Translations under genes and position numbers: made by a program
The notes under the pieces: model-generated
Seen by the model: the letters and a program-made list of their open reading frames with translations, nothing else
Database searches by the model: none
What the model was told of the DNA's origin: nothing
In this document: in pieces, positions 40,448 to 52,049 of the stretch
How the letters are laid out: every line of letters begins with the position of its first letter
Position numbering within the stretch: the stretch's first letter is position 1
Source: Plecoglossus altivelis
Taxonomy: Eukaryota; Chordata; Actinopteri; Osmeriformes; Plecoglossidae
Direction of reading: 5' to 3'
Length of the DNA: 64,000 nt
Assembly: GCA_036571765.1 (NCBI GenBank)
Contig: BROE01000010.1
Coordinates: 10,791,313-10,855,312 of the forward strand

Positions 40448-42905
40448 TTAGTTGCTGGCTGGTTGGGTCGGCGTCTCAGGGGCAGGGGGTGGAGTCACAG
40501 CAGAAGGGGGTGGAGTCCCAGCAGAAGGGGGCGGAGACAGCGCATCTGAAGCTGCTTTATTGATTGATTCTGTAGGCACTTCAAGCTACGGGGAAAACAA
40601 ACCAGTGAGCTTCCAATGTAAATTCCAGTTATGGTCGAGGCAAATCTGAAAATCTGCGCAAGGATCCCTTACCAGTTTCTCAGCCCGACTTCTAAGCTTC
40701 CTCCAGACTGTGTGATGAGCCTTTGAAAGGAATGGGAAGATGCAATAGGGGCTTAGACTCGTCTTTAAACAGACAAATACACCGTATGAAGAGGACATGT
40801 AGCTGAACGTCTGCTCTTAAACTGGTGTGTTATTGTACCTGTAGCTGGAGGGGCAGCGAGAGCCCCTGCACGCGGCGCTGGAGACCCCAGGGACCGTTCC
40901 CTAGTGTGTGGATGGCCGTCACCTCGTACTGGGAGCAGAGACCTGTCCTCGCCACTAGAGGGCCCCCGGTCAACAGCACATGATCCCCACATCTAGTAGA
41001 CAAGAGAGTGGGTCAATATACACTCACCGGCCACTTTATTAGGTACACCCGTCCAACTGCTCGTTAACACTTAATTTCTAATCAGCCAAACACATGGCGG
41101 CAACTCAGTGCATTTAGGCATGTAGACATGGTCAAGACAATCTCCTGCAGTTCAAACCAAGTATCAGTATGGGGAAGAAAGGTGATTTGAGCGACTTTGA
41201 ACATGGCATGGTTGTTGGTGCTAGAAGGGTTGGTCTGAGTATTTCAGAAACTGCTGATCTACAGGGATTTTCACGCACAACCATCTCTAGGGTTTACAGA
41301 GAATGGTCCGAAAAAGAAAAAATATCCAGTGAGCGGCAGTTTTGTGGGCGGAAATGCCTTGTTGATGCCAGAGGTCAGAGGAGAATGGCCAGACTGGTTC
41401 GAGCTGATAGAAAGGCAACAGTGACTCAAATAACCACCCGTTACAACCAAGGTAGGCAGAAGAGCATCTCTGAATGCCCAGTACGTCAAACTTTGAGGCA
41501 GATGGGCTACAGCAGCAGAAGACCACGCCGGGTGCCACTCCTTTCAGCTAAGAACAGGAAACTGAGGCTACAATTTGCACAAGCTCATCGAAATTGGACA
41601 ATAGAAGATTGGAAAAACGTTGCCTGGTCTGTTGAGTCTCGATTTCTGCTGCAACATTCGGATGGTAGGGTCAGAATTTGGCGTCAACAACATGAAAGCA
41701 TGGATCCATCCTGCCTTGTATCAACGGTTCAGGCTGGTGGTGGTGGTGTAATGGTGTGGGGAATATTTTCTTGGCACTCTTTGGGCCCCTTGGTACCAAT
41801 TGAGCATCATTGCAACGCCACAGCCTACCTGAGTATTGTTGCTGACCATGTCCATCCCTTTATGACCACAATGTACCCAACTTCTGATGGCTACTTTCAG
41901 CAGGATATTGCGCCATGTCATAAAGCTGGAATCATCTCAGACTGGTTTCTTGAACATGACAATGAGTTCACTGTACTCAAATGTCTCCACAGTCACCAGA
42001 TCTCAATCCAATAGAGCATCTTTGGGATGTGGTGGAACGGGAGATTCGCATTATGGATGTGTGATGCCATCATGTCAATATGGACCAAACTCTCTGAGGA
42101 ATGCTTCCAGCACCTTGTTGTATCTATGCCACGAAGAATTGAAGCAGTTCTGAAGGCAAAAGGGGGTCCAACCCGTTACTAGCATGGTGTACCTAATAAA
42201 GTGGCCGGTGAGTGTAGGCTGGTCTTAGGAGCATGGAGAGGTTTCTGTGTGCGTTGAGCGAGTCTGTGACACACCAAGAATGTTTGCCAACATATGAATT
42301 TGGGGGGTGGGGATGGTGGGAGGGTCAGTGTCTCTCACCTGTAAAGTGTCACTGTGCCTCTATTGCTCTGCGCTGCCTTCTCCTCCACCTCATTCTGTTT
42401 ACACCTGCACAAGCGCGCGCGCACACACACACACACACACTTCTTAGACGACCGCACACGCATCATTTTGATAAAAGTGACAGGGGGAAAAGGCCCCAAA
42501 ATAAACAATACGACAGAGAAACCAAGAGAGAATGGGACGGAGGGTACCTGCTGTAGGAGAAGACCTCCAGGGCCACAGAGGGCGCCACCTCCAGAGGTTC
42601 CCAGGGCAGGTTCCGGAGGATCAGCTGCTGGACTCCCTGGGTCAGGGACCTCAGAGACTCCTGGGGGCAGATCAGATCAGACCATGTCTACAAGACATCC
42701 TCACAACCTGCACCGACACAACGGAATAACATGCAGAGAACAGTCCACGCGTACCTCAGAGGGTTTCCACGAGTCTAACTGTGGATCCAGTGCTATATCA
42801 CAACAGAACGCTCCTGCTGTCACTGTGGGGAGAGAGGGAGACGTGAAGGACAAACCCTGTGGCATATCATCACAGGTACATCCATCAGTGCTAAAGTATT
42901 CAGAC

Positions 42906-42964
<59 letters not shown>

Positions 42965-43491
42965 ACGGGCTGTACCTGGCACCTCTGGGATTGGGAGCAG
43001 CTCCACAGTGTAGTCCTCCTTAAAGGCGTCCTCCAGCACCTGGCCCAGCAGACCTGCACATGACCTCCAGTACGCCTGGCCAACAGGAAGGGGAGGGCAA
43101 GCTTACATAGCAGCCAGGCACTTGGGTTCAACCAGACCAGACGTCTAGCTTGGTACAGCCTCTGATATGACGTAAGTTGTCCACCATCTCAAAAGGCATT
43201 TTAGATGCCTGACACTGAGTTTGACAGGTAGGACAGTGGTAGCTAGTACCTGGTTGACCAGCTGGGGGTCCGAGTCTTTGAAGGTGAGCAGGGAGAGCGA
43301 GCAGGACTGGGTGAGGGGCTGGTGCAGGGGCCAGGGCTCGCCATCCACCAGCGCCAGGGCAGAGCTGGTGACATGCCACTCGGTCAAATCTGACAGAGAA
43401 ATAAACAGCCTGGCATTGTCTTATTCAGGCACAGGCGAAATTTGAAGACCTTAGACACGCGAGTGCACGAACGCACGCACACGCGCACGCG

Positions 43492-43531
<40 letters not shown>

Positions 43532-44203
43532 CTTTAGTTTATTGAACTTACGGCGTGCACAACTGTGTGGCGTAGACACCCCCTTGTTCATGACGAGCAG
43601 GGTCCCTTGCAGACCTTGTCCTTGCAGGGTCACCTCTATCTTCTCCGTGCGGGGATACAGGGCGCGTTGCCGGGCCTGTTCACGGGAGAACACCGCGTTG
43701 CGCTGGACTCGCAAGTCGGTGGCCAATGGACGGATCGCCGCTACGCTGGACGCTAGACCTGAACGATGCCAGGAAGGAACACACGATTAGAGGGGTAGCC
43801 TATTCTAAACGTTTCAGGGCACTTTAAGCCACCTGCCCATCCATCCAAAAATACTAGTTAACGCGTCTGTTCCCAGGTGTTTTCACACATAACTGCTGGC
43901 TATCTTTAAACTACCTAGTGTGTGCTCGCTAGCAAGCCAGCTAAAAATATTTTGTCAGCGTTAACGAAATTGGCCAAGTTCACATTAAGCATTAACTACA
44001 CAGTTGGCCTCATCTAAAAAATGAAAATATTTTTAGATTTGTATAGCATTAAAACAACGAGTCCCCAAGGTCACATAGGGAATATTCAGAGCTAGCTCGG
44101 TTTCTCTGGCCGGCTAATCGTAGCTGGCATTGCAGTACTGCAGCAAAGGGATGCTTTACTTACGGCGCGATAGAAGTTGACACATCGTCCTCCTACACGA
44201 CAT
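40448..44203 (-). CDS. mrpl39: MRPL39 (mL39), mitochondrial large-ribosomal-subunit protein
   Basis: Ten coding exons on the minus strand: 44164-44203, 43552-43758, 43250-43389, 42976-43075, 42755-42822, 42548-42660, 42339-42404, 40839-40992, 40673-40720, 40448-40585. Phases fit and give 357 residues (human about 338). The N-terminus (MSCRRTMCQLLSRR) is basic, as for mitochondrial import. The TGS-like part shows RTEKIEVTL, VMNKGVSTPHSCA and LALVDGEPWPLHQPLTQSC; then AYWRSCAG, EDAFKEDYTVEL, PEVPVTAGAFCCDI and QYEVTAIH. The family derives from a threonyl-tRNA synthetase-like N-terminal part but is not a synthetase. The C-terminal 45 residues are rich in PPPSA repeats and are made by a 21-bp tandem repeat. 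A Tc1 relic sits in the intron 40993-42338. Identity is firm. Confidence 0.93.
40482..40541 (-). repeat. mrpl39: 21-bp coding minisatellite in the mrpl39 last exon
   Basis: About three copies of a 21-base unit (plus strand GGGGGTGGAGTCACAGCAGA and variants) encode the T-P-P-P-S-A-x repeats of the C-terminus. The unit length keeps the reading frame. Confidence 0.8.
41021..42214 (+). mobile_element. Tc1/mariner-family transposon, decayed
   Basis: A 1194-bp element with perfect 29-bp terminal inverted repeats (41021-41049 and 42186-42214) that begin CACTCACCGGCCACTTTATT. It is flanked by TA on both sides (41019-41020, 42215-42216), the Tc1 target duplication. It lies in an intron of mrpl39, opposite to that gene's direction. 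It carries a broken transposase. Confidence 0.95.
41169..42180 (+). pseudogene. Tc1-like transposase, inactive
   Basis: The frame from 41169 runs 281 codons with a helix-turn-helix N-terminus (DLSDFEHGMVVGARR, ISETADLQGFSRTTISRVYR) and the DDE catalytic region. The usual SDESRF motif reads SVESRF, so the first catalytic Asp is Val. The second motif reads QQDIAPCHK where QQDNAPCHK is usual. A one-base loss near 41982 shifts the frame, so SPDLNPIEHLWD lies in another frame, and a deletion of about 25 bases follows near 42058. It cannot encode an active enzyme. Confidence 0.9.
42908..42958. repeat. (TG)n microsatellite just past mrpl39 exon 4
   Basis: Twenty-five TG units on the plus strand, starting 17 bases beyond the exon 4 donor on the minus strand. 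Confidence 0.92.
43466..43526. repeat. (CA)n microsatellite in mrpl39 intron 2
   Basis: CA/CG-rich dinucleotide tract directly downstream of the mrpl39 exon 2 donor on the minus strand. Confidence 0.9.
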
Positions 44204-45864
44204 GGTGTAATATTTCCTGTACTATTTACTGAAATTATTTAATAAGTCAATAGCAAATCTGTGCACGGAAATATTTTAGTTTTCTGTAGTTGACTTTAAG
44301 CTACAGAAACTGTCAAAGGACGCCATGCGTAATAGGGTGCAAGTCTTATTTATGTCCGTGTTGTATGTTGGACCAGTGATAAAGAGTTCCAGTCTTCAGC
44401 CATTCGCACAAAGCAGGCTGTTCTACAACAAGGTCAGTAGGGGTAGCTGTTGCAGTATTTCAGACATTTCCCAAATTTGATTTAGTAATTTTCGTAACAA
44501 AAAAAAATAAAAATGGGTCCCAGCCAGGGTGAACTGAAAATACCGACCAATTATGGGAATCTTACAGTGTCTTGTCCGCCATCTCATCTTATCTTCCCTG
44601 CTGTCCTCAGTCTTTTCACAGTCATTTTCCTCTCCAAAGCGATCCACCTCTCCACCCAGGCACCCACACCTCCCACACACTCCATTAGTGTCCCCGTCAT
44701 TCTCCCCTTCCTGTACTCTCTCGACAGGTGCTGCTGTGAAATGCCTTGACTGTCTGTGCCAATAAGCTGCCAGGGTGAGGTAAAATAATATCTACATTGG
44801 CTGCATCATTTTTAAAAGTACGACGAAGGAAATGTTTGTTGTCACAACTTGATAAAGTTCCAGCACTGTAATAGAAGCCATGTGACAGATGCGTGTTTAA
44901 ATAAGACTAGGATAAGTAGTTGGCATTCATTAGCAGAGGAATGTCCGCTAATGGATTTAAGACTCTGGGTTGGAGAATGGAGCTGGATCCAAATGCAATG
45001 AATCAGACTGAGACAACTGTATCTTCTAAGTTACATTAAGAATAGAGGAAAACCAGTATCAGCAGTTTTATACACCGGCAGGCCTGGCATCCTATGAAGG
45101 TTTATGAATCATCTACTAAATGACATCCAGTGTGTATTTCAGTGTTGTATGCTTTTGCAGAACCGACCTACGGACACACATGCATGCATCATTTCAACAT
45201 TGCGTCGTGTTTCCATCCCTGCGTCCTGCCTCGTGTCCAAGCTGCTTCTGTAGCTGGAACTGTCAGCGACACCCTGATTCACTGATAAATCATGGCTGGT
45301 GATACCATCAGTCGCTGCACTTCCTGTAATTACATGGCCTGTGCCGCCTCCCAAGTCAACTTGCTGTTGATCCTCCAGGGCCTCGGTTTAGGGCTCCCAG
45401 TTCCTGGGTAGTTCAGCTGAACACAGGAGGTACACCCAGGCCAGCGTCTTCCGCGATTCGGAAGACGAATATTTTGTCTTACTATATAACAGAAAATGTA
45501 TTGGAGGCCAAATAAAAAGTCCCACAGTGAAAATGTGTGTAGTGACTAATGGACTAGAGGTTGTATACTTATGTATTTGTAAAGATTCCATTAAGGGTTT
45601 CAAATGAACTTATCAAGCTTTTTGGCTTTGCTTGAATGCATTAAGTTCCTGCTTGGCTCCGCCTTGTAGACCAGTGGCAAGCTGTTAAGTTTGGAGCAGT
45701 AAAACAAATTGAAATTCCCTATAAAGATTTGATAGCTAAGACCAAGCCGGCCATAACACCGGTGCTGAAGATCAGTTGTAACGTCGCTTTTAATCAGTGG
45801 TGATGGTGTTTGTTTATTTGCCAGGACACATGCCATTAAGAATAGTGAGACCCTTTAAAGTTAA
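44204..45864. other. Intergenic mrpl39-rap2a; synteny junction
   Basis: About 1.7 kb with no recognised exon. Bases just above 44203 should hold the mrpl39 promoter. This interval separates genes of human 21q21 from genes of human 13q32. Confidence 0.5.
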
Positions 45865-45870
45865 TTTATT
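45865..45870 (-). terminator. rap2a: Candidate poly(A) signal, rap2a
   Basis: AATAAA on the minus strand about 360 bases after the rap2a stop codon. Longer 3'UTRs are usual for RAP2 genes, so other sites further down may be used. Confidence 0.4.
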
Positions 45871-46228
45871 GAGGTGCTAAAATAAAACAGTTTTACCATG
45901 TCTCCACAGTCGAGCGCAATGTCCTGTACAAGTAGAAAATCTGTATTCAGCGATTAATGCAGTGAGACAAGGCAACTAATTGACCCACAAACAGAGTCTA
46001 CCATTAATTGCGTCATGAATCCGTCTACATGTCTATCAGACTATGGTTTGATTGTACACATTCAACAACAGTGGAACAAGGAAGTCCAGACTGAAGTAAT
46101 CAACACACTCACACGAAACCAATTCACATTTGATCGTTCTACCGCTTTTTCCACACGAGACAGTAAATATTCAGAGTTTTCGGTGGTCGAGCTTGGTTGG
46201 CGGACTCGTTCCCCTCCGATCCTCCGGG

Positions 46229-46485
46229 TTACTGCAGACTGCAGGAGGAGCAGCATGGCTTGTCTCGGTCAGGCAGGGAGGACGAGTCCATCTGCCTGAC
46301 GATCTCGGTGAACAGCTGGTCCACCATGGTTTTGCTCTTGGCTGAGGTCTCCATGAAGGGGCAGCCCCAGTCCTCGGCCAGGGCCTGGCCCTCGTCACAC
46401 GACACCTCCCTCTCCTCCTCCAGGTCCACCTTGTTCCCCACCAGCACCACCGGCACACGCTCGAACCTGGTGTGTGTGTGAGAGA

Positions 46486-46549
<64 letters not shown>

Positions 46550-49500
46550 AGGAGGGCATTCATGATTAAGTAACCATATACATGGCACCAATAACAAGGA
46601 GAAATACCCTCCCTGAGATCACAAGTTCAGAGGTGAACATTGTTACGGCCAACAGGTGTCCGACATCGTGATGACATGCACTGGCTTCTACTCTGGCCCT
46701 TCTACGGGGAGTGCCGTCTAGGTTGTGGTTAGAATTAGCTGTCCTTAAGAGCCCAACACCTACTCTCCAAGGCACCATCAAAGTTCAGAATTGCATGGCT
46801 AGACCCCTCAAGGTACCCCCCTCCCCCCCCTTACCACCTCATGGGATCGAACAGCGTCATTCGGTTATGCATTAAAGCCACCTAAGTTTTCCATGTGTGT
46901 TTCGTTCCATCATTCGAATTGCTTCCTTTCATCTTGTCACTTCCCTGCCGTGCTCTTCAGCTTGTCTCAGGTTCCCCCAGCTCTCTCCCCCCCCCCCCCC
47001 CCCGACGTGTCGCTGACAGTTCACGTCAGAGGAGGTGCTCTGAGGCGACACCACGCACAGGGAGGAACGGGGCCGCTCTCGTTGAATAATTGACCGCATC
47101 TAACGTGAAGATCTCAAAGAGACTGTGAACGCAGCGCCCGGCTCTCCGTTACAGACACCTACTGCTCGGGAACCCGCAGGAGGGGGGGGGGCAGTTTGGT
47201 GTTCCAGACAATCTGCACGTTGCCGATGGAAGAAATGATCAGATTCCCTCCCGCCAACGAGTACGTTCGTTTCCGTTTGAGCGAGGTCTGGGAACGCAGA
47301 CGGCCTGATGGATGGACTCGAGCGAAGCGTTCGCGCCGGACGTGGTGTCGCCGGCACAGGATGCCTTGGGGGCTCCCTGGGAAACAGAGTCAGAAAGGAG
47401 AAGCCAGGTGTCCAGAAGGAAGCATCGCCATGTGGTGGCTGTGCTCACAAGGGCGCCCGGCTGACTCAGAAGAGCTGAGTCATGGAAACAACTGGGAGCA
47501 TCGTCGCTGTTATGATCTGCCATTGGGAAACAGGAAACGATCTAGATAGAGAAAAAGAGGCTTGATGCCGAGGGTACGTTCGCCAGCACACAGCACAACG
47601 CAACACGCGCACGTACCCGCATGCAGACAATGGTGCAGAATGCAGCTTTTTACCAGCGCTAAGCATGTGTCGCTTTGGGTGTCTTGCTGCCTAGAAGGTG
47701 TGAAGTGTGTAGGAGGAAAGTGCCACACAGACAAAATGTCATGTGGCAGGGATGCTGGAGAGGCTCTAAATATAGCTGGTGAGGTACGCGCCACCTAGAG
47801 GAACTGCACAGGAACTGCAGTTGCTCCCACGGCTAGCTCAGATACAGAACTGTACGAACCCCTATGATATTGCATGCACCACACAGCGATGGCGTGTAGG
47901 TGTACGACCGCGGAGCCGTGAGCCCTCATCGATTGTGTGACTGCTGCACCAAAGCTCCTCCAGGTCCCACATGAGCTGGGATTGGAAGCCATCTCCTCGT
48001 CGAGGAGCATCGCTCCGGCTGGGAGGCAAAAGGCGGACGCCATCCTACAACCAACCGCCGCACGGCTGATGCGCACAGCCGCCGTGCCAGATGAACGAAC
48101 GAACGCACGCGAAGGGGAAACCTGTTTCCTGACTTCGGCCGCGGGGCAAAGGCTCAGTTCTGTCGGGCTTTTCCCTCTCGTGGCAGCTTGCCGCGGCCAA
48201 CAGCTTCCACAAAACTTCACAAGCAGCCCACCCTGTGAACTCGACACCAGCTTCACAATCCTCCTTACAATTCGACTAATTACAGAGCAGCGCGCACAGT
48301 CTCTGTACAGCTCAAAAGGCCTCCAGGCCTGTAGCTGCTATTGTTCTTCTGCATTCATATGTCCTTAATTAACAGAGAAACTGGCCTACGCAGTAAACAG
48401 TACTCACCACTGGCTTAGATGTTAGTGCAGTGACGTAAGCCACTCTAGATAGCAGAGTTTGAGAGAGAAAAAAAAAAGAATATTATGTGTGGTCTCAAGA
48501 GAAATGCAGTTATTGTATAGTTTCAACCCTCCCCCCCTTCCCCCTTCTCCTCCCCACCCCCCACCCCCCCAACACCACCACCACGACCACCAGCAGGCAG
48601 CTGTTTCTGGTTGAGTCTTTCAGAAGCACACCCAGTCGCACAAGCTAACCAAAGCTCCTGTTGGAGATTGATGACGCAGGCCCGCAGCCTCCTTTGAAAG
48701 GCTATATTTTTGAGGCACTTAGCAGCAAACCAGGACACCTCCAAGAACAAGAGCGAAAGAGGGGCTAATAAAGACAGACTGTGCACAGGGTGCAGAAAGC
48801 TGTTGGAGGCAGTGTGAGCTGGGGTGAGTTGGGCCACAGAACTCAGTGGGTGGCTGGAGTACAATAACTGTGTCAGAACTTTGGTCAAGATCTCTATCAT
48901 CACTTTCTAAGCCAGTATACTAGAGAGACGCAGAAGGAATTCTGTCCCAGAGATTAAACAAAGACTGTTCTCCTTTGGCACTTGATTCGCTGGCCCATTG
49001 AAGTCCAGTCAGGCCAGGATATGGGCGGGGCCTTGTAGTTCAGCAGTTCCCTCTGGGAAGTGTTGTTTCAGCCTCCATCCCTGTCCTCGGCTCTATACAC
49101 TTAACGGCTCACTGTGAACATGCTGTTATTAGACACAGCATACGCACAGCGTGAGAACTCTCTGATGTACTGGGCAAACATTGGCCCTCCACCCGATACA
49201 ATCATAAACCTTAGCAAGCATCGGAGGAAATCATTAAATCATTAGGTGGCACACCCAGTTCAGATTTCCCTGGGAGGGCTTGGTTTATTTGGTTCGTCTG
49301 TGGGGCATTGCAGTTGGGGGGGGTTACACCAACAGCATGCGCTGTGATGTAACGCAAACACTAGCCGTTGTCTTTGTCTAAATACGAAGACTTGCTTCCC
49401 TGAGAATCTCCCCCCAGGTGATAACTTCTAACAGACCAAGGACTTTTGCAGGTACCAGGGTTTGAATCCTGTCGGTCAAACAGAAACAGAACAGCCTTGA

Positions 49501-50179
49501 TGGTACCTTACCCTTGCTTTCTGGGTGCCAGAAGTTCAAATGTTCCTCATTGCTTCACTAATGGAGGCCTGATGTGTTCTTGGCTTCCAGCTGAACACAA
49601 TCCCATTAAGGTTCTGGTGAGTTTGCAGAACTCAGCGCGATGTGATTTCTGCTTGCTGCCTCAGCACTAGCTAGTATTTTAGAGGGGGGAATTCCCCTCT
49701 ACGAGATGAATGGAGATATTCATGAAGACGCTATAGTAAAAATCTATAGTGCGTGCTGGATAGCTCCTGGACAACACAGTACATTTACAAACACCAAACA
49801 CCAACACACAAAGTTATGACACCTGCTCAGTCTAGGAATACTGTGATTGTCTTTTCCATACTCACCTTTTAACCCTGATAATCTGATCTCTCATGGGCTT
49901 GATGTCCTGAAAACTTTGTTGATTGACAAGACTGTAGACCAGAATGAAACCTTGTCCGTTTTTGATGTAAAGATCTCTCATAGAGGCAAACTGTTCTGTC
50001 CCAGCGGTGTCGAGAATCTCAAGCACCGATGGAGAAGAATCCACCTCAATCTCTTTCCGGTAAAAATCCTCAATTGTGGGGTCATACTTTTCGATAAATG
50101 TTCCAGTCACGAACTGAACCGTGAGGGCGGACTTTCCCACGCCACCACTGCCGAGCACCACCACTTTGTACTCGCGCAT
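46229..50179 (-). CDS. rap2a: RAP2A, Ras-family small GTPase
   Basis: Two exons on the minus strand, 49866-50179 and 46229-46466, give 183 residues, the exact RAP2A length. The first exon encodes MREYKVVVLGSGGVGKSA (P-loop), the effector loop YDPTIEDFYRKEI with the Rap2-type Phe39, and DTAGTEQF with the Rap-type Thr61. The second carries the guanine-binding motifs NKVD and ETSAK. The C-terminus CCSSCSLQ is a CAAX box (CSLQ, Gln end, so farnesylation is expected) after cysteines suited to palmitoylation. RAP2B is intronless; the single intron in codon 105 and the neighbour mbnl2 favour RAP2A over RAP2C. RAP2 proteins act at membranes through TNIK, MINK and MAP4K4. The residue after the splice is Phe where human has Tyr. 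Confidence 0.9.
46470..46550. repeat. (TG)n-(GA)n tract at the rap2a exon 2 acceptor
   Basis: On the sense strand this is (CT)n then CACACACACCAG, so the microsatellite itself forms the pyrimidine tract of the 3' splice site. Confidence 0.9.
46551..49865 (-). other. rap2a: rap2a intron
   Basis: About 3.3 kb of non-coding DNA. Open frames at 47.2-48.4 kb on both strands show no family resemblance and are taken as chance. Confidence 0.6.
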
Positions 50180-51555
50180 TGCGCTCCAACGCTCCTATGT
50201 GATCTGATCAAAGCTCAAAATACAGTGGCATCGTACATCAGATCTCAAAGCATTGCAATATAGTACAATGCACACACCATGACATTGACAGAAAAGGCCA
50301 AGTCAATTGAGCGATACAATTCCTACTCCACGTCTCATCAACAGCAAATAAAACGGTTAAGAAAACACGAGAAAACAATGTTGGAATTATGAAATAGAGT
50401 GACTTAAATATGCGGCACTCCACATACAATGTATAAACTTCCTGTCCTTCGAATCTATAGCAGTCTTATGCGTCTAGTTTTCTTTTGCACATGAGCAATC
50501 TATATGGTTAACCTTCTAAATCGGATCCCTAATAGCGTAATCTCGCCTCTTGACTACGTCCTTCAGTCGCCATTTGAAGGGAAAAATAACGGACTCCGTG
50601 TTGTCTAGGCTCCCTAGCGAAGATGCCAGCCAGAGCCACATTGAACCACAAACCCATATTGCTCGTGCGCGTTTTGCACAGCAGGATACTCTGCCGGTGT
50701 AACACTGACATCTTTAGACCGGAGAAAGCATCGAACGAGTACAAGGATGCTAACTGTTGAACTGTAACGTAAACGACATGGGATGCTGTTTCTATGGCAG
50801 CAAATTAGTCTTTGAAATGGGTCGCGGCTGTGAGATTTATGTATGTTTAGACGTTTATTTTGGATTTACCTAATCTATCAATTCCATATAGAGAAACAAA
50901 ACACAATTTGAAGCATACACATACTATCATTTGATATAGGACTAATGAAAAACAGCATAAAAAACCTACATCAAAAATAAATACAAATGAAAGGATAACC
51001 TAATTTAATATTAGAGGAACAATATTAGAGGAACACGCGCATCAAACAATTCCTTGCTTAAAGTCTTTATGTGACAAGCTTTGTGACATGAGAGAATTAC
51101 GCTCAATGTGCGCGACCACCAACCTGCACCCGATCTAAACACCGCACATTTAAGGAGGCAAGGCTGGAAACAATCTGATAAACGGGTTTCTGGACTGGAT
51201 CGCGAGGACATAGGTAACCCTGACGTCATCGGATTCGATTCTATGCTAGTGTCTGACAACGATGTGTATCAATTCAAGATGTAAATATCCAAACGCATGG
51301 AATCAACACAAAGGACCGAACGGGAATACATAACGTGCACAAATATAAACTTGTGTTTTGCCCACGTTTACATGTAGAATGTAGTAATGAGCATGCTTTT
51401 ATGAGGCCAATGTATATAGCGCCATCGTGTGACATACAGTTGCAACTTTTGAATAATCAGATATCAGACTATTGCAATGAATTCACCCAAAGCTCTTTTG
51501 ATAAAAACACGACTTCATTGATACTAAACAGACGAAAGATCCACACAACAAACAG
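50180..51555. other. rap2a upstream region and gap to the mbnl2 3' end
   Basis: The first few hundred bases above 50179 should hold the rap2a 5'UTR and promoter. No other gene was recognised. Confidence 0.45.
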
Positions 51556-51567
51556 TCTTTCATTTTC

Positions 51568-51573
51568 TTTATT
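51568..51573 (-). terminator. mbnl2: Candidate poly(A) signal, mbnl2
   Basis: AATAAA on the minus strand, lying between the long AT-rich 3'UTR-like stretch and the rap2a upstream region. Confidence 0.45.
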
Positions 51574-52015
51574 TCTTTCAATAAATTTTACACTATCTTG
51601 CTGGAACCAAAACATTTGACTATAGTAACATAAAGTAGCACAAAATATATGCACAAATCAAACATTGAGAAATGGTTACATTGAAACTAAGAATCCAATG
51701 AGGGTCTTGTTGTCTGTGTGTTAGCAACATCTTCGATCGGATACTGCATCTGGGATGGCATGGCAGTCCCAAGTGATGGCCAGACCCTCCCGCTATGAAT
51801 CGCACCCACCCACCCACCTACCCACACCACCAGGTTCTGAACTGGTCCATGACACACGCCACCTTCCTGTACTCCAGTCGACTCTTTTGGCCTCATAATG
51901 GAAATGTTCAAAGTAAAAACAGAAACAATATAATATATATTTATATAGATAATATATTTTCGTTCAACTGAGAAGTCACTTCAGTGGAGACCCAGTTCGC
52001 AACCTTTTTTTTCTC

Positions 52016-52049
52016 TTCTTCTTCTTCTTCTTCTTCTTCTTCTTCTTCC
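52016..52049. repeat. (TTC)n trinucleotide tract
   Basis: About eleven TTC units on the plus strand. In the mbnl2 transcript it would be a (GAA)n run in the 3'UTR. Confidence 0.85.

Noticed and set aside
40952..40965. CTCF-like match inside mrpl39 exon 8
   Set aside because: The bases are explained by conserved coding sequence; only a near match.
47937..48368. 143-codon open frame in the rap2a intron
   Set aside because: No homology recognised and no supporting splice or start context.
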